Shown here piece after piece: positions 18,409 through 27,228 of a stretch of 38,649 bases of DNA (position 1 is its first letter; every line of letters starts with the position of its first letter). Source of the DNA: an uncultured Lachnoclostridium sp. Lineage in GTDB: Bacteria; Bacillota; Clostridia; Lachnospirales; Lachnospiraceae. Below the pieces are notes generated by a model. It was not told the DNA's origin and ran no database searches. It was given only the letters and a program-made list of their open reading frames with translations. Location of the stretch: NCBI GenBank assembly GCA_947178155.1, contig CAMWXG010000007.1, positions 1-38,649 of the forward strand. The letters are read 5' to 3'. The translations under genes were made by a program, and so were the position numbers.

Positions 18409-19383
18409 CTAATTGAAATAGACAAGCTCTTCTCCTGGCTTATCTGCCGCAGTTACACTTTCTGCATAAAACACAGGACCTTCCTCGCCATATTCCTGCA
18501 TATATTTATATTCCATAAGGGCTGTTATTGTAACATACTGCTGATTTTTAAAATTGCTCCAATCATCAGCTTTGCATAAAAATCCCATATATTGTACATC
18601 ATCTGCACAGCAGGTCATAGCATACCTTCCAAATATAGCAAACCCATTAGGAAGTCCAGGCGGCTTTTGTATCATTCCTGTCACCTTTAATGTCTTACCA
18701 TTATATTTGTCCTGATGGTCCACCATATCTACATACCACAAGCCAAAATCATCATTTGATATTTCAATAACGTCTGCATTAATGTCAAACGGCATCTCTT
18801 CCTTCATCTCATAAAATGCATCATCTTCTGATTCATAGACTATCTGAGCTCTTGGATTCACAGCTTTTATGCTTCCTCTTATAGCCAGCTTGTTTGTATC
18901 TAAGCTACATCTGTTTATTATAACCATCTCTGCAATCTTAAAATGCTCTACCATAAGTGAAGGCATATTTTTCATATATAACGCAAATGTTTCATCATTT
19001 GCCACATCTATTGTCTGAAATATAACCTCTCTGTCAAAGCAAAGCTCCTCAAGGTCGTCATAAAGTTTAGGAATGTGTGCTGTCGGCCACATTCCATTAT
19101 ACTCTATTATAACCCTATCCGGCTTATGTTTCTTTAAAAATTTAGATATAACATTAATATTAAATGATTCTTCATCTTGAATATACTCACAGACTGCCCT
19201 GCCCTTGTCAAGATCTGACTTCTCATACTCCTCCTCGCCTTCTTCACATGCAAGTATAAGAGTCTTTATCTTATCATCAAACATATCATCTGTTACTAAA
19301 TCCCGTATAAGACTGGTCTTTCCTGCTTCAAGAAATCCCATAATAATATATACCATGAGTTCTTCTTTCTTCTTTCCAAACAT
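18409..19383 (-). CDS. G3E-like GTPase fused to a YcgQ/DUF1980-like domain
   Basis: The 324-residue protein (ATG 19383, GGAGAG 4-6 bases upstream; ATG 19395 also possible) has an N-terminal P-loop GFLEAGKTSL near residue 17 and an RVIIEYNG motif, like G3E/CobW GTPases. It lacks their CxCC motif. The C-terminal third (about 210-311) resembles DUF1980 of YcgQ: YNGKTLKVTGMI, then RYAMTCCADDVQYMGFLC with a Cys pair. YcgQ-YcgR form a zinc-regulated predicted permease in Bacillus. It lies 87 bases after another G3E GTPase. A role in membrane-associated metal handling is inferred; no permease is adjacent. Confidence 0.7.
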   Translation of the reverse strand: MFGKKKEELMVYIIMGFLEAGKTSLIRDLVTDDMFDDKIKTLILACEEGEEEYEKSDLDKGRAVCEYIQDEESFNINVISKFLKKHKPDRVIIEYNGMWPTAHIPKLYDDLEELCFDREVIFQTIDVANDETFALYMKNMPSLMVEHFKIAEMVIINRCSLDTNKLAIRGSIKAVNPRAQIVYESEDDAFYEMKEEMPFDINADVIEISNDDFGLWYVDMVDHQDKYNGKTLKVTGMIQKPPGLPNGFAIFGRYAMTCCADDVQYMGFLCKADDWSNFKNQQYVTITALMEYKYMQEYGEEGPVFYAESVTAADKPGEELVYFN

Positions 19384-19482
19384 AAAACTCTCCATTTCTG
19401 GTTCTTCATACCTTATGCTTTTTTATATTATAGGGAATTACTTTGTGTTGATTACAATACAAACCCTAAAGTCTGCACTTTT

Positions 19483-20610
19483 TTATACTACATGAAAAAG
19501 CTCTTTTATAACATCTTCATTAAGCTTTGAACCTATAACACATATCCTGCCTGTATAATCTGCACTGCCTCTTCTAAGTTGTGTTTCATTTGGAACTATA
19601 TCAAAATGGAACCATTCACCATTATCAGAAGCCACAATTCCCTTAGCACGAAGCACCTCACCATATATGCTGTTCTCTGACAATTTGGACATAATCTGAT
19701 TAAGTTCATCTTCTGTAAATTTATGGGCGGTTTCTATTCCCAGGCTTGTAAATACCTCATCTGCATGATGATGGTGGTGGTCATGACAATGACACTCCTC
19801 ACCATGATGGTGATGATGTTCATGTTCCTCATCTTTATGATGATGTTCACACTCATGTTCTTCTTCATGATGGTGATGTTCATGATGATGCCCATCTTCA
19901 TGGTGGTGATGCTCATGATGATGTTCCTCTTCATGACAATGCTCATGATGATGCCCTTCTTCATGATGATGCTCATGATGGTGATGCTCTTCCTCTTCAA
20001 GAAGCTCCTTCTCCAATGAATTAACTTTTTCCATAGCCTCCAAAATCACATTTCCTTTTATTTCCTCCCATGGAGTAGTAATTACAGAAGCCTCGTCATT
20101 CTTCTCATGTATAAGTCTAAGACATGTATCAAGCTTGTCATCTGATATCTTTTGTGTTCTGCTGAGAATAATAGTGCCTGCATATTCAATCTGGTTATTA
20201 TAAAATTCACCATAATTTTTCATATACATCTTACATTTAGATGCATCAACAACTACAGCTGTACTATTTATTTCAACAGATTCCCCGATATTTTTAACAG
20301 CCTTTATAACATCTGAAAGCTTGCCAACACCTGAAGGTTCAATAATAACCCTGTCTGGAGAATATTTTTCAAGTACCTCTTTTAGTGCCTCTCCAAAATC
20401 ACCTACAAGTGAACAGCATATACAGCCTGAATTCATTTCAGTAATCTGTATGCCGGATTCTTTCAAAAAACCGCCATCTATGCCAATTTCTCCAAATTCA
20501 TTTTCAATAATAACAAGCTTCTCACCTGTAAATGCTTCTGAAATAAGCTTTTTAATCAAAGTAGTTTTTCCTGCTCCCAAAAAACCTGAGATAATATCAA
20601 TCTTTGCCAT
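19483..20610 (-). CDS. histidine-rich G3E/CobW family metallochaperone GTPase
   Basis: The 375-residue protein is a COG0523 GTPase of the zinc-chaperone kind (YciC/ZNG1/YjiA-like). It has the P-loop GFLGAGKTT (residues 9-17), ENEFGEIGID (36-45), the metal motif CICC (63-66), VIIEPSGVG (88-96), and a C-terminal CobW domain ending GRICVIG. Residues about 209-282 contain 43 histidines in 74 residues, mixed with Glu, Cys and Asp. Family knowledge says CxCC and His tracts bind zinc, nickel or cobalt. It precedes the GTPase-DUF1980 gene, probably in one transcript, which fits metal supply under limitation. Confidence 0.92.
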   Translation of the reverse strand: MAKIDIISGFLGAGKTTLIKKLISEAFTGEKLVIIENEFGEIGIDGGFLKESGIQITEMNSGCICCSLVGDFGEALKEVLEKYSPDRVIIEPSGVGKLSDVIKAVKNIGESVEINSTAVVVDASKCKMYMKNYGEFYNNQIEYAGTIILSRTQKISDDKLDTCLRLIHEKNDEASVITTPWEEIKGNVILEAMEKVNSLEKELLEEEEHHHHEHHHEEGHHHEHCHEEEHHHEHHHHEDGHHHEHHHHEEEHECEHHHKDEEHEHHHHHGEECHCHDHHHHHADEVFTSLGIETAHKFTEDELNQIMSKLSENSIYGEVLRAKGIVASDNGEWFHFDIVPNETQLRRGSADYTGRICVIGSKLNEDVIKELFHVV

Positions 20611-20667
20611 TTTATATCATTCCTTTCATTATAATTAAATACATATCTGTGAATAGTAACTATAACT

Positions 20668-20696
20668 TCCATATACTATTATACCAAACTTGTCAA
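20668..20696 (-). promoter_or_regulatory. promoter region of the G3E GTPase pair
   Basis: Two overlapping readings are possible on the minus strand: an extended -10 TGGTATAAT (20678-20686), or TTGACA (20691-20696) spaced 17 from a weak TATGGA (20668-20673). No unambiguous Zur/Fur box was identified. Confidence 0.4.
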
Positions 20697-20697
20697 C

Positions 20698-21420
20698 TCA
20701 TAGCTTCATAATTGTTGCCTGATACATTGCAATCCCTGCTGCTATAGGCAGATTAAGACTGTCTATAGCAGCCGTATGTGGAATAACAACAGATGTGCCT
20801 ACTTCTGCAAATTCTTTTGGAAGCCCTGCTGCCTCATTTCCAAATATAAGCGAAAACTTACCTTTTGGACTAATATCATAAATCTTTTTCTTTGCATCAA
20901 GCATAAAAGTATACAACTCTCTATCAGGATAATTGTCCTTATAATCATCAAAACTGTCAAAATATACAAAATTCGTTGAAAATATCGCTCCCATTGAAGC
21001 TCTTACCACACGTGGATCAAAAGCATCTACCGCCTGACGGATTATTGCTATCTGATTAAGTCCAAAACCAAGGGCACTTCTCATAATAGTTCCCATATTT
21101 CCTGCATTAGATGGATTTACAAGTACTATATGTGATAAATTATTATCAAGTTCTCCTTTAAATTTGCGAAACTCTCCTATAACATAGCAATTCTCCTTCT
21201 GTGACAATACATTAAAAATTTTATCTGTATATACCATATCTATCTCATGAATATTACAAATTCCTATAAGCTTATCAAGTGTATCTCCCTTATTCATAGA
21301 AGAATGTATATACACCTTATTCACATATTCAGCCTTAGATTTAAGCAGTTCAAAAACAAGTGTCACTCCTAAAGCATATGAAACTTTATCTTCCTTATGA
21401 TATTTTCTATACCCTGCCAT
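20698..21420 (-). CDS. TrmH/SpoU family RNA 2'-O-methyltransferase
   Basis: The 240-residue SPOUT methyltransferase has all three TrmH motifs: NPSNAGNMGTIMR (102-114), FGNEAAGLP (near 188) and DSLNLPIAAGIAMYQ (near 219), which form the trefoil knot that binds SAM. The N-terminal ~90 residues look like the RNA-substrate-binding domain of RlmB/TsnR-type enzymes. The exact RNA target cannot be told. GAGAGG lies 6 bases before the ATG and can pair with the downstream arm of the hairpin after cheX, a possible control point. Confidence 0.9.
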   Translation of the reverse strand: MAGYRKYHKEDKVSYALGVTLVFELLKSKAEYVNKVYIHSSMNKGDTLDKLIGICNIHEIDMVYTDKIFNVLSQKENCYVIGEFRKFKGELDNNLSHIVLVNPSNAGNMGTIMRSALGFGLNQIAIIRQAVDAFDPRVVRASMGAIFSTNFVYFDSFDDYKDNYPDRELYTFMLDAKKKIYDISPKGKFSLIFGNEAAGLPKEFAEVGTSVVIPHTAAIDSLNLPIAAGIAMYQATIMKL

Positions 21421-21444
21421 ATTTTACCTCTCAAAACGAAAATT

Positions 21445-21468
21445 GAAGAGAGGTGTTATCCTCTCTTC
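21445..21468 (-). terminator. terminator/attenuator-like hairpin between cheX and trmH-like genes
   Basis: GAAGAGAGG and CCTCTCTTC form a perfect 9-bp stem with a 6-base loop. On the minus strand it is followed by AATTTTCGTTTT, ending the cheX-like transcript. The CCTCTC arm can instead pair with GAGAGG, the ribosome binding site of the next gene. Confidence 0.7.
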
Positions 21469-21471
21469 CTT

Positions 21472-21939
21472 TTAAGCACTCAAAAAAATATCTACAGACA
21501 AATCACCAATATCGGACGAAAATGGTATACTGAAAAGCTCTTTTTCTCCATTTTGATACTGCTCCCCAACACAGTATGAAGGGGGCGTAATATCTATAAT
21601 AATACTATTATTAGCAAATACTGTAGCCGCATTTCCTGCTATCATATTGCCCAGCTCTGCGATAGCACTCTGTCCTAACTCATCTATAGCTTCCACAGGT
21701 GTCATAATCATCTTGGATACAATACCAATCGCTGTATCATGGTTAATATTTAAAACCACTTCACCTTTAAGATTGCCAAGCAGCCCAAGTTTAATAAGTG
21801 AACTGTCTGGTAAATAACTGCCTGCTTTTAAACTAGGCTTACCTATTTTTAAATCAAGCATGCACATATCTTTCATAATTTTACATACTGAAATAATAAA
21901 TGGATTTATATGTTCTGCCTTCACTCCATCACCTGCCAT
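21472..21939 (-). CDS. cheX: CheX-like chemotaxis phosphatase
   Basis: The 155-residue CheC/CheX/FliY-type protein has one phosphatase motif with the E-xx-N signature, SAIAELGNMIAGNA (E95, N98), after a GEVVLNINHDTAIGIVSKM segment. Only one motif is present, as in CheX. CheX dephosphorylates CheY-P and forms dimers. The start at 21939 lacks a strong ribosome binding site; a GTG five codons in, behind AGGTGATGGA, is possible. It has its own promoter and terminator and is not beside flagellar genes. Together with the cheD at 14986 it suggests chemotaxis genes scattered in this genome. Confidence 0.85.
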   Translation of the reverse strand: MAGDGVKAEHINPFIISVCKIMKDMCMLDLKIGKPSLKAGSYLPDSSLIKLGLLGNLKGEVVLNINHDTAIGIVSKMIMTPVEAIDELGQSAIAELGNMIAGNAATVFANNSIIIDITPPSYCVGEQYQNGEKELFSIPFSSDIGDLSVDIFLSA

Positions 21940-21953
21940 TCTTTAGTATAACC

Positions 21954-21982
21954 AGTATAGCAAATGTATGCTTATCTGTAAA
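21954..21982 (-). promoter_or_regulatory. promoter of the cheX-like gene
   Basis: Minus-strand TTTACA (21977-21982) and TATACT (21954-21959) are 17 bases apart, placing a start about 10 bases upstream of the ATG region and giving a very short leader, consistent with the weak ribosome binding site. Confidence 0.6.
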
Positions 21983-21985
21983 CGA

Positions 21986-22002
21986 AAAAAGCAACTTTTT
22001 TT
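21986..22002 (-). terminator. A/T hairpin after prsA
   Basis: On the minus strand AAAAAAGTTGCTTTTTT forms a short 7-bp stem ending in T residues, just past the prsA stop and just before the cheX promoter. It is low in GC, so termination may be weak. Confidence 0.4.
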
Positions 22003-22019
22003 ATTTAACTTTTTACTAT

Positions 22020-23042
22020 TCATATTTTAAAGTTTTCCCAAAAATCCTGACTAATATTAACATCGGCTTCTTCAAGCCACTCTGCATATTTTTCCCTAAA
22101 CATATTTGTCTGTCTGTTCTCAATAATTTCCTCTTTGCGCTTATATGTTGCATCTTCATTGTTGTCATTAACACAATATAAAATATAATATCCGGTATTT
22201 CCGCCTGCGCTGCTTTCGATGACGCTACTAATCTCCCCTTTTGACATCTTTAATGCTGTATCTGTTGCTGATCCCCCTAATATATCACTGTCTTTTCCTA
22301 TTGTAACACTAATTTGTGAACTATCTGTATTCTCTTGTGCAAAACTTTCAAAATCATCAGTGTTTGCCGCCTCTTTCCTAAGTTTCTTTGCTCTTTTCAG
22401 CGTCAAATACTTCGTCTTTTCGTCCATAGTTACTTTATTACCATTTCTGTCTGTTCCTGATGTCATAATCTGAATATATTGTATATCTACCTGACGTGCT
22501 TCATCATCTGACACTTTCGTATTGGCCTCATCAGTAGCTATATAAAACATCTTTTCTGCAAGAATATTATCCTCATACAATTCTGCAAGTCCCTGTATAC
22601 TAAGACAATACTCCTCCTTATCCTTTGCGCCTGCTGCTGCAATAAGCTCTTCTGCCTGCTGTAAAGCCTCATCTCTTTCGTCAGCTGTAAGCGTAATCTC
22701 CTGCTCCTGTGCCGTCTTCTTTATTACTCTTAGTTGCGTAATCATATTGACAACTTCCTGCTTTGCCTCATCACCTATAGTAGTATCCTCTCCAATAGAG
22801 TAATCCCACAATTTATTTCCATATATCCCCTCATACTGGCATTTAAGAAGATAACAGTAATTTTTCACTTCACTATATTTCACTCCTGTGTTTCCGATAG
22901 TTATAACTATAGAATTTTCAGTTATATCACCAGACTCAAGCCTTACACTTCTGCCTCCTATACTCTTTTTGCTACAGCCTGCAGTCATTACACATAATAC
23001 AATAAAAATGCATATGACAGCAGCCGGTTTAAATTTTTTCAT
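22020..23042 (-). CDS. prsA: PrsA/SurA-like peptidyl-prolyl isomerase lipoprotein
   Basis: The 340-residue protein starts with a lipoprotein signal; the lipobox MTAGC places the lipidated cysteine at residue 23. A SurA-type N-terminal helical chaperone region follows, and residues about 180-290 match a parvulin (PpiC) domain, though it is somewhat degenerate (VDIQYIQIMTSG; DSDILGGSA; GYYILYCVND). Such proteins help secreted proteins fold at the outer membrane face. The start overlaps the end of mfd by 14 bases, so they are co-transcribed and probably coupled. The mfd-prsA order is common in clostridia. Confidence 0.88.
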   Translation of the reverse strand: MKKFKPAAVICIFIVLCVMTAGCSKKSIGGRSVRLESGDITENSIVITIGNTGVKYSEVKNYCYLLKCQYEGIYGNKLWDYSIGEDTTIGDEAKQEVVNMITQLRVIKKTAQEQEITLTADERDEALQQAEELIAAAGAKDKEEYCLSIQGLAELYEDNILAEKMFYIATDEANTKVSDDEARQVDIQYIQIMTSGTDRNGNKVTMDEKTKYLTLKRAKKLRKEAANTDDFESFAQENTDSSQISVTIGKDSDILGGSATDTALKMSKGEISSVIESSAGGNTGYYILYCVNDNNEDATYKRKEEIIENRQTNMFREKYAEWLEEADVNISQDFWENFKI

Positions 23043-26000
23043 ATAAACCTCCTATACTCTTTATCACGCCCTCAACAATATAGAAAACATTATCCGCTGC
23101 AAGTATCTTCTGTTTTTTCAGTCCAACCTGCGCAGGTGTCATATAATGTCTTGATGTTTCTTTTACTTTCTGTTCAATGCCAATTATATATTTAAAATAA
23201 GGTTCCTTATCCTGTACATATTTTATACTGCCTTTGTACTCATTAAGCATATTCTTAATCTTTTCGCCTACCAATTTAACATTATCATAAAGATAAAATC
23301 TTATGCTGTCGTCCTTTTGCACAATCTGTGTAATCATCGACTTATGCGCATCTGCCTTAAGCAATGCTATACGCAGCAAATTCTGTGTTGCTGTAGGTAT
23401 ATCTCCAAAACGGTCAACAAGCTCCTCCTGTATATCAGAGTATTCTTCTACCGTTTCAATTCCTGCAATCCTTTTATACATATCAAGTTTCTGAAACTCA
23501 CTCTTTATATAAGTATTGGCTATAAATGCATCTACTGAAAGGTCTACACTTGTTTCAAATTCATCATCAGTCTTTGACTCTCCTTTCAGCCTGCTTACTG
23601 CATCATTTAACATCTTGCAGTATAAATCATATCCAACTGCCTCCATATGTCCTGACTGTGCTGCACCTAAAAGATTACCTGCACCTCTTATCTCCAGGTC
23701 GCGCATTGCCACCTTAATACCTGAACCTAAATCAGTAAATTCCTTAATAGCAGACAGACGTTTCTGCGCTATCTCCTTTAACATCTTATCACGCTTATAC
23801 ATAAGAAATGCATAGGATGTACGATTCGAACGTCCTACACGCCCTCTTAGCTGGTAAAGCTGTGACAGTCCCATCTGATCGGCATTATCTATAATTATCG
23901 TATTTACATTAGATATATCAAGGCCTGTTTCTATAATTGTTGTTGACACAAGTACATCAATTTCTCCATTTATAAACTCCAACATGATTTTTTCAAGCTG
24001 TCTTTCGCTCATCTGCCCATGTGCAAATGCAACATTTGCATCTGGAACGAGCTTTGCAACCTCCATTGCAACCTCATCTATATGATGTACTCTGTTATAT
24101 ACAAAAAATACCTGTCCGTTTCTTGCAAGCTCTCTGTTAATGGCTTCACGTATGATTTCATTATTGTGTTCCATTACAAATGTCTGTATGGGCATTCTGT
24201 CAACAGGAGGTTCTTCAAGTACACTCATATCTCTTATTCCAATAAGGCTCATATGAAGAGTTCTTGGTATAGGTGTTGCGCTAAGAGTAAGCACATCCAC
24301 ATCACCTTTCATCTGCTTAATCTTCTCCTTATGTGTAACACCAAAACGCTGCTCCTCATCTACTATAAGAAGTCCCAAATCTTTAAATTCCACATCTTTT
24401 GATAAAAGTCTGTGTGTTCCTACTATTATATCAACCTGCCCCTTTTTTAAAAGTGACAATGCTTTTTTCTGCTGTGCTGGTGTGCGAAATCTTGAAAGCA
24501 TCTCAACATTTACAGGAAAATCACCAAGTCTCTCTCTTAATGTATTATAATGCTGTTGTGCAAGAATAGTAGTAGGTACAAGAAATGCAACTTGCTTATT
24601 GTCATTTACTGCCTTAAATGCTGCTCTAAGTGCAATCTCTGTTTTACCATAGCCTACATCACCACATATAAGCCTATCCATAATTTTATCGCTCTCCATA
24701 TCCTTCTTAGTTGCGGATATGGCTTCAAGCTGATCTCTGGTTTCTTCAAAAGGAAATAAATCTTCAAATTCCTTTTGCCATACTGTATCTTCACTAAACT
24801 TAAATCCCTGTCTTTCCTGACGTTTTGCATATAAAAGCACAAGCTCTTTTGCAATTTCCTTAACAGCTCCCTTAACCTTAGCCTTTGTTTTCTTCCACTC
24901 AACAGAATTAAGTTTATTAAGTTTTGGTGTCTTTGCAGCGTCCTGTCCTGCATATTTTTGCAGCACATCAAGGCCTGAAACAGGCACATACAGATTGCCG
25001 CCATCTCCATATTCTACTTTAAGAAAATCCTTTGATACATTATCAACACGTATTTTTTCTATACCTCGGTATATTCCTAATCCATGATTCTCATGTACCA
25101 CATAATCACCTATACTAAGCTCATTAAAACTTTGTATAGATTTACCACTGTAATTCTTTTTCTTACTTTTTTTCTTGCTTTGCTTTGCACCAAAAATATC
25201 ACCTTCAGTAATAACTACAAACTTAAGTGATGTGTATGCAAAACCCTTATGAAGCTGCCCATATGATACCATAACCTGCCCCGGCTCAAGGACTATATCT
25301 TTTTCTTCCCTATAAAATGCAGGCACATCATAATCATTAATATCCTTGCTTAAGCGTTCTGCACGTATACGTGAATTTGAAAGAATAAGAACACGATACC
25401 CCTCATTTCTCCATTTCTGTAAATCCTGCACAAGCAATTCAAAATGTTTATTATATGAACCTACTGCCTGAACTGATATATTAAGTTGCTCGTTTACCTT
25501 TATGCTTCTTGGAATAGCATCAAGAGTTGTTATATATATACTTTTTTTTGAAGCAAACATTGCCATAACAGCCTCTGGTGTATATAATACATCAATCTGC
25601 CCTGGTATTATATCTCCCCTTCCAAGCCTGCTTTCCATACTGTCACTAAATTCTGTATGAACAGTTTCCATCTTTTCAATACAGCGCATTGGCTCATCTA
25701 TAAAAAAAAGTGTATTACTCTTATCAAAATAATCAAAAAAGCATTCAGTTTTTATCTCAAAATATCTGATAAAGCTTTCCATACCCATATGCCCATGAAA
25801 CATTTCAAGATTTTCCTTAATCTCTAAAAGCCTGTCTTTAAGCCTTTTTGCCGCATCAAAATTTTTGTCACTCCTAAACTTTTCAAGCAATTTTAAATGG
25901 TCAGCTTCAATATTTTTTACCCCTTCATTTATCTGCGCATCATTAAGTATAATCTCAGATGCCGGAAATATTAAAAGCCTTTCTGTTCGTTCAATAGAGC

Positions 26001-26628
26001 GCTGACTTTCTACATCAAATGACCTTATAGTATCCACTTCATCATCCCAAAGCTCAATACGATATGGACACTCTTCAGTAGCAGGAAATACATCTATAAG
26101 TCCTCCCCTTACTGCAAATTCACCGGGCTGCTCTACCTGATATTTACGCTCATACCCTATGTCAACGAGATGAACGGCAAATTTCTCAATATCAATTCTA
26201 TCCTGTTCTTTTACACTATATACAGCATTTGCAAATGTATCTAAAGAAGCTACAAGCTCCATTCCTGCATCTATAGTTGTTACAACAGTTCCGCAATTTC
26301 GTTCTATAAGTGCTTTTATTACTTTAAGTCTTTCAACACTTATTGCATTGCCATGAATATCCGCATTATAAAAAATTACATCTCTTGCAGGATAGTAAAA
26401 CACATCTCTGTCAAACATTAAATAATCTTCTGCAAGCTCCCTTGCGCGTATTTCATTTTGTGCAATAACTACCTTCCATGATATGTCCTTTGATAATCCA
26501 TATATAAAATGACATTTTTGTGTATCTATACAACCTGAAATATGCATCGGCAATTTATCTTTACCGATGCACTCCAGAGCTGTCCTGTATGCAGTAATCT
26601 CACCTAACGGTGCCAGCAATGTTTCCAT
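23029..26628 (-). CDS. mfd: transcription-repair coupling factor Mfd
   Basis: Mfd removes RNA polymerase stalled at lesions and recruits UvrA. The 1199-residue length is normal. An N-terminal UvrB-like module is followed by the RNA-polymerase-interacting CarD-like domain ([20 protein letters not shown]), then SF2 translocase motifs: Walker [32 protein letters not shown], and [15 protein letters not shown]-terminal domain ends it. GGGG lies about 10 bases before ATG 26628. It is 19 bases after pth and overlaps prsA, the typical pth-mfd-prsA arrangement. Confidence 0.98.
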   Translation of the reverse strand: METLLAPLGEITAYRTALECIGKDKLPMHISGCIDTQKCHFIYGLSKDISWKVVIAQNEIRARELAEDYLMFDRDVFYYPARDVIFYNADIHGNAISVERLKVIKALIERNCGTVVTTIDAGMELVASLDTFANAVYSVKEQDRIDIEKFAVHLVDIGYERKYQVEQPGEFAVRGGLIDVFPATEECPYRIELWDDEVDTIRSFDVESQRSIERTERLLIFPASEIILNDAQINEGVKNIEADHLKLLEKFRSDKNFDAAKRLKDRLLEIKENLEMFHGHMGMESFIRYFEIKTECFFDYFDKSNTLFFIDEPMRCIEKMETVHTEFSDSMESRLGRGDIIPGQIDVLYTPEAVMAMFASKKSIYITTLDAIPRSIKVNEQLNISVQAVGSYNKHFELLVQDLQKWRNEGYRVLILSNSRIRAERLSKDINDYDVPAFYREEKDIVLEPGQVMVSYGQLHKGFAYTSLKFVVITEGDIFGAKQSKKKSKKKNYSGKSIQSFNELSIGDYVVHENHGLGIYRGIEKIRVDNVSKDFLKVEYGDGGNLYVPVSGLDVLQKYAGQDAAKTPKLNKLNSVEWKKTKAKVKGAVKEIAKELVLLYAKRQERQGFKFSEDTVWQKEFEDLFPFEETRDQLEAISATKKDMESDKIMDRLICGDVGYGKTEIALRAAFKAVNDNKQVAFLVPTTILAQQHYNTLRERLGDFPVNVEMLSRFRTPAQQKKALSLLKKGQVDIIVGTHRLLSKDVEFKDLGLLIVDEEQRFGVTHKEKIKQMKGDVDVLTLSATPIPRTLHMSLIGIRDMSVLEEPPVDRMPIQTFVMEHNNEIIREAINRELARNGQVFFVYNRVHHIDEVAMEVAKLVPDANVAFAHGQMSERQLEKIMLEFINGEIDVLVSTTIIETGLDISNVNTIIIDNADQMGLSQLYQLRGRVGRSNRTSYAFLMYKRDKMLKEIAQKRLSAIKEFTDLGSGIKVAMRDLEIRGAGNLLGAAQSGHMEAVGYDLYCKMLNDAVSRLKGESKTDDEFETSVDLSVDAFIANTYIKSEFQKLDMYKRIAGIETVEEYSDIQEELVDRFGDIPTATQNLLRIALLKADAHKSMITQIVQKDDSIRFYLYDNVKLVGEKIKNMLNEYKGSIKYVQDKEPYFKYIIGIEQKVKETSRHYMTPAQVGLKKQKILAADNVFYIVEGVIKSIGGLYEKI

Positions 26629-26647
26629 TTTTTGTTATTCCCCATCA

Positions 26648-27208
26648 TTAATTAAATTTATTCATAGCAGTCCTTATATCATCTGCCACTATAATTTTGC
26701 ATACTTCTACTGTATCTGCAAGAGCACCTCGTATCACAGGTTCTTCTTCTCTGTCAAACCTTCCAAGCACATAATCCACAAGATCTCTTCCGGCAGGTTT
26801 TTCACCTACCCCTATTCGTACACGTTTAAAAGTTTGTGTCCCAAGATGCGCAATAATACTTTTTATACCATTATGTCCACCTGCACTGCCTTTTTCTCTT
26901 ATTCTTAATCTGCCTGTATCAAGATTTATATCATCATAAATTATAATGAGTTCCTCTTCCGGGTTTATCTTATAATAATCTACAAGTTCACGTATACTCT
27001 CACCACTTAAGTTCATATAGGTAAGAGGCTGTGCAATAAGCACTTTCTGCCCTTCTATATAGCCCATGCCACACAGTGCTTTATGCTTCTTTACATTAAG
27101 TGATATATCATATTCATCTGCAATCGCAGTAATTGCAGAAAATCCTATGTTGTGTCTTGTACCATCATATTTTCTCTCCGGATTGCCAAGACCAGCTATA
27201 ATATACAT
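26648..27208 (-). CDS. pth: peptidyl-tRNA hydrolase
   Basis: Pth recycles tRNA from dropped-off peptidyl-tRNA. The 186-residue protein has the conserved N10 (GLGNPERKYDGTRHNIGF) and catalytic His19, the YMNLSGES motif, and the IYDDINLDTGRLRIR...GSAGGHNGI segment. It is full length. It lies 20 bases after the HD-GYP-like gene and 19 before mfd. Confidence 0.98.
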   Translation of the reverse strand: MYIIAGLGNPERKYDGTRHNIGFSAITAIADEYDISLNVKKHKALCGMGYIEGQKVLIAQPLTYMNLSGESIRELVDYYKINPEEELIIIYDDINLDTGRLRIREKGSAGGHNGIKSIIAHLGTQTFKRVRIGVGEKPAGRDLVDYVLGRFDREEEPVIRGALADTVEVCKIIVADDIRTAMNKFN

Positions 27209-27228
27209 TGCGCCTTCCCTTTCTGTTT

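Noticed and set aside
19723-20019. Methionine-rich plus-strand open frame
   Set aside because: It is the reverse-strand reading of the histidine-tract codons of the G3E GTPase, a low-complexity artefact.
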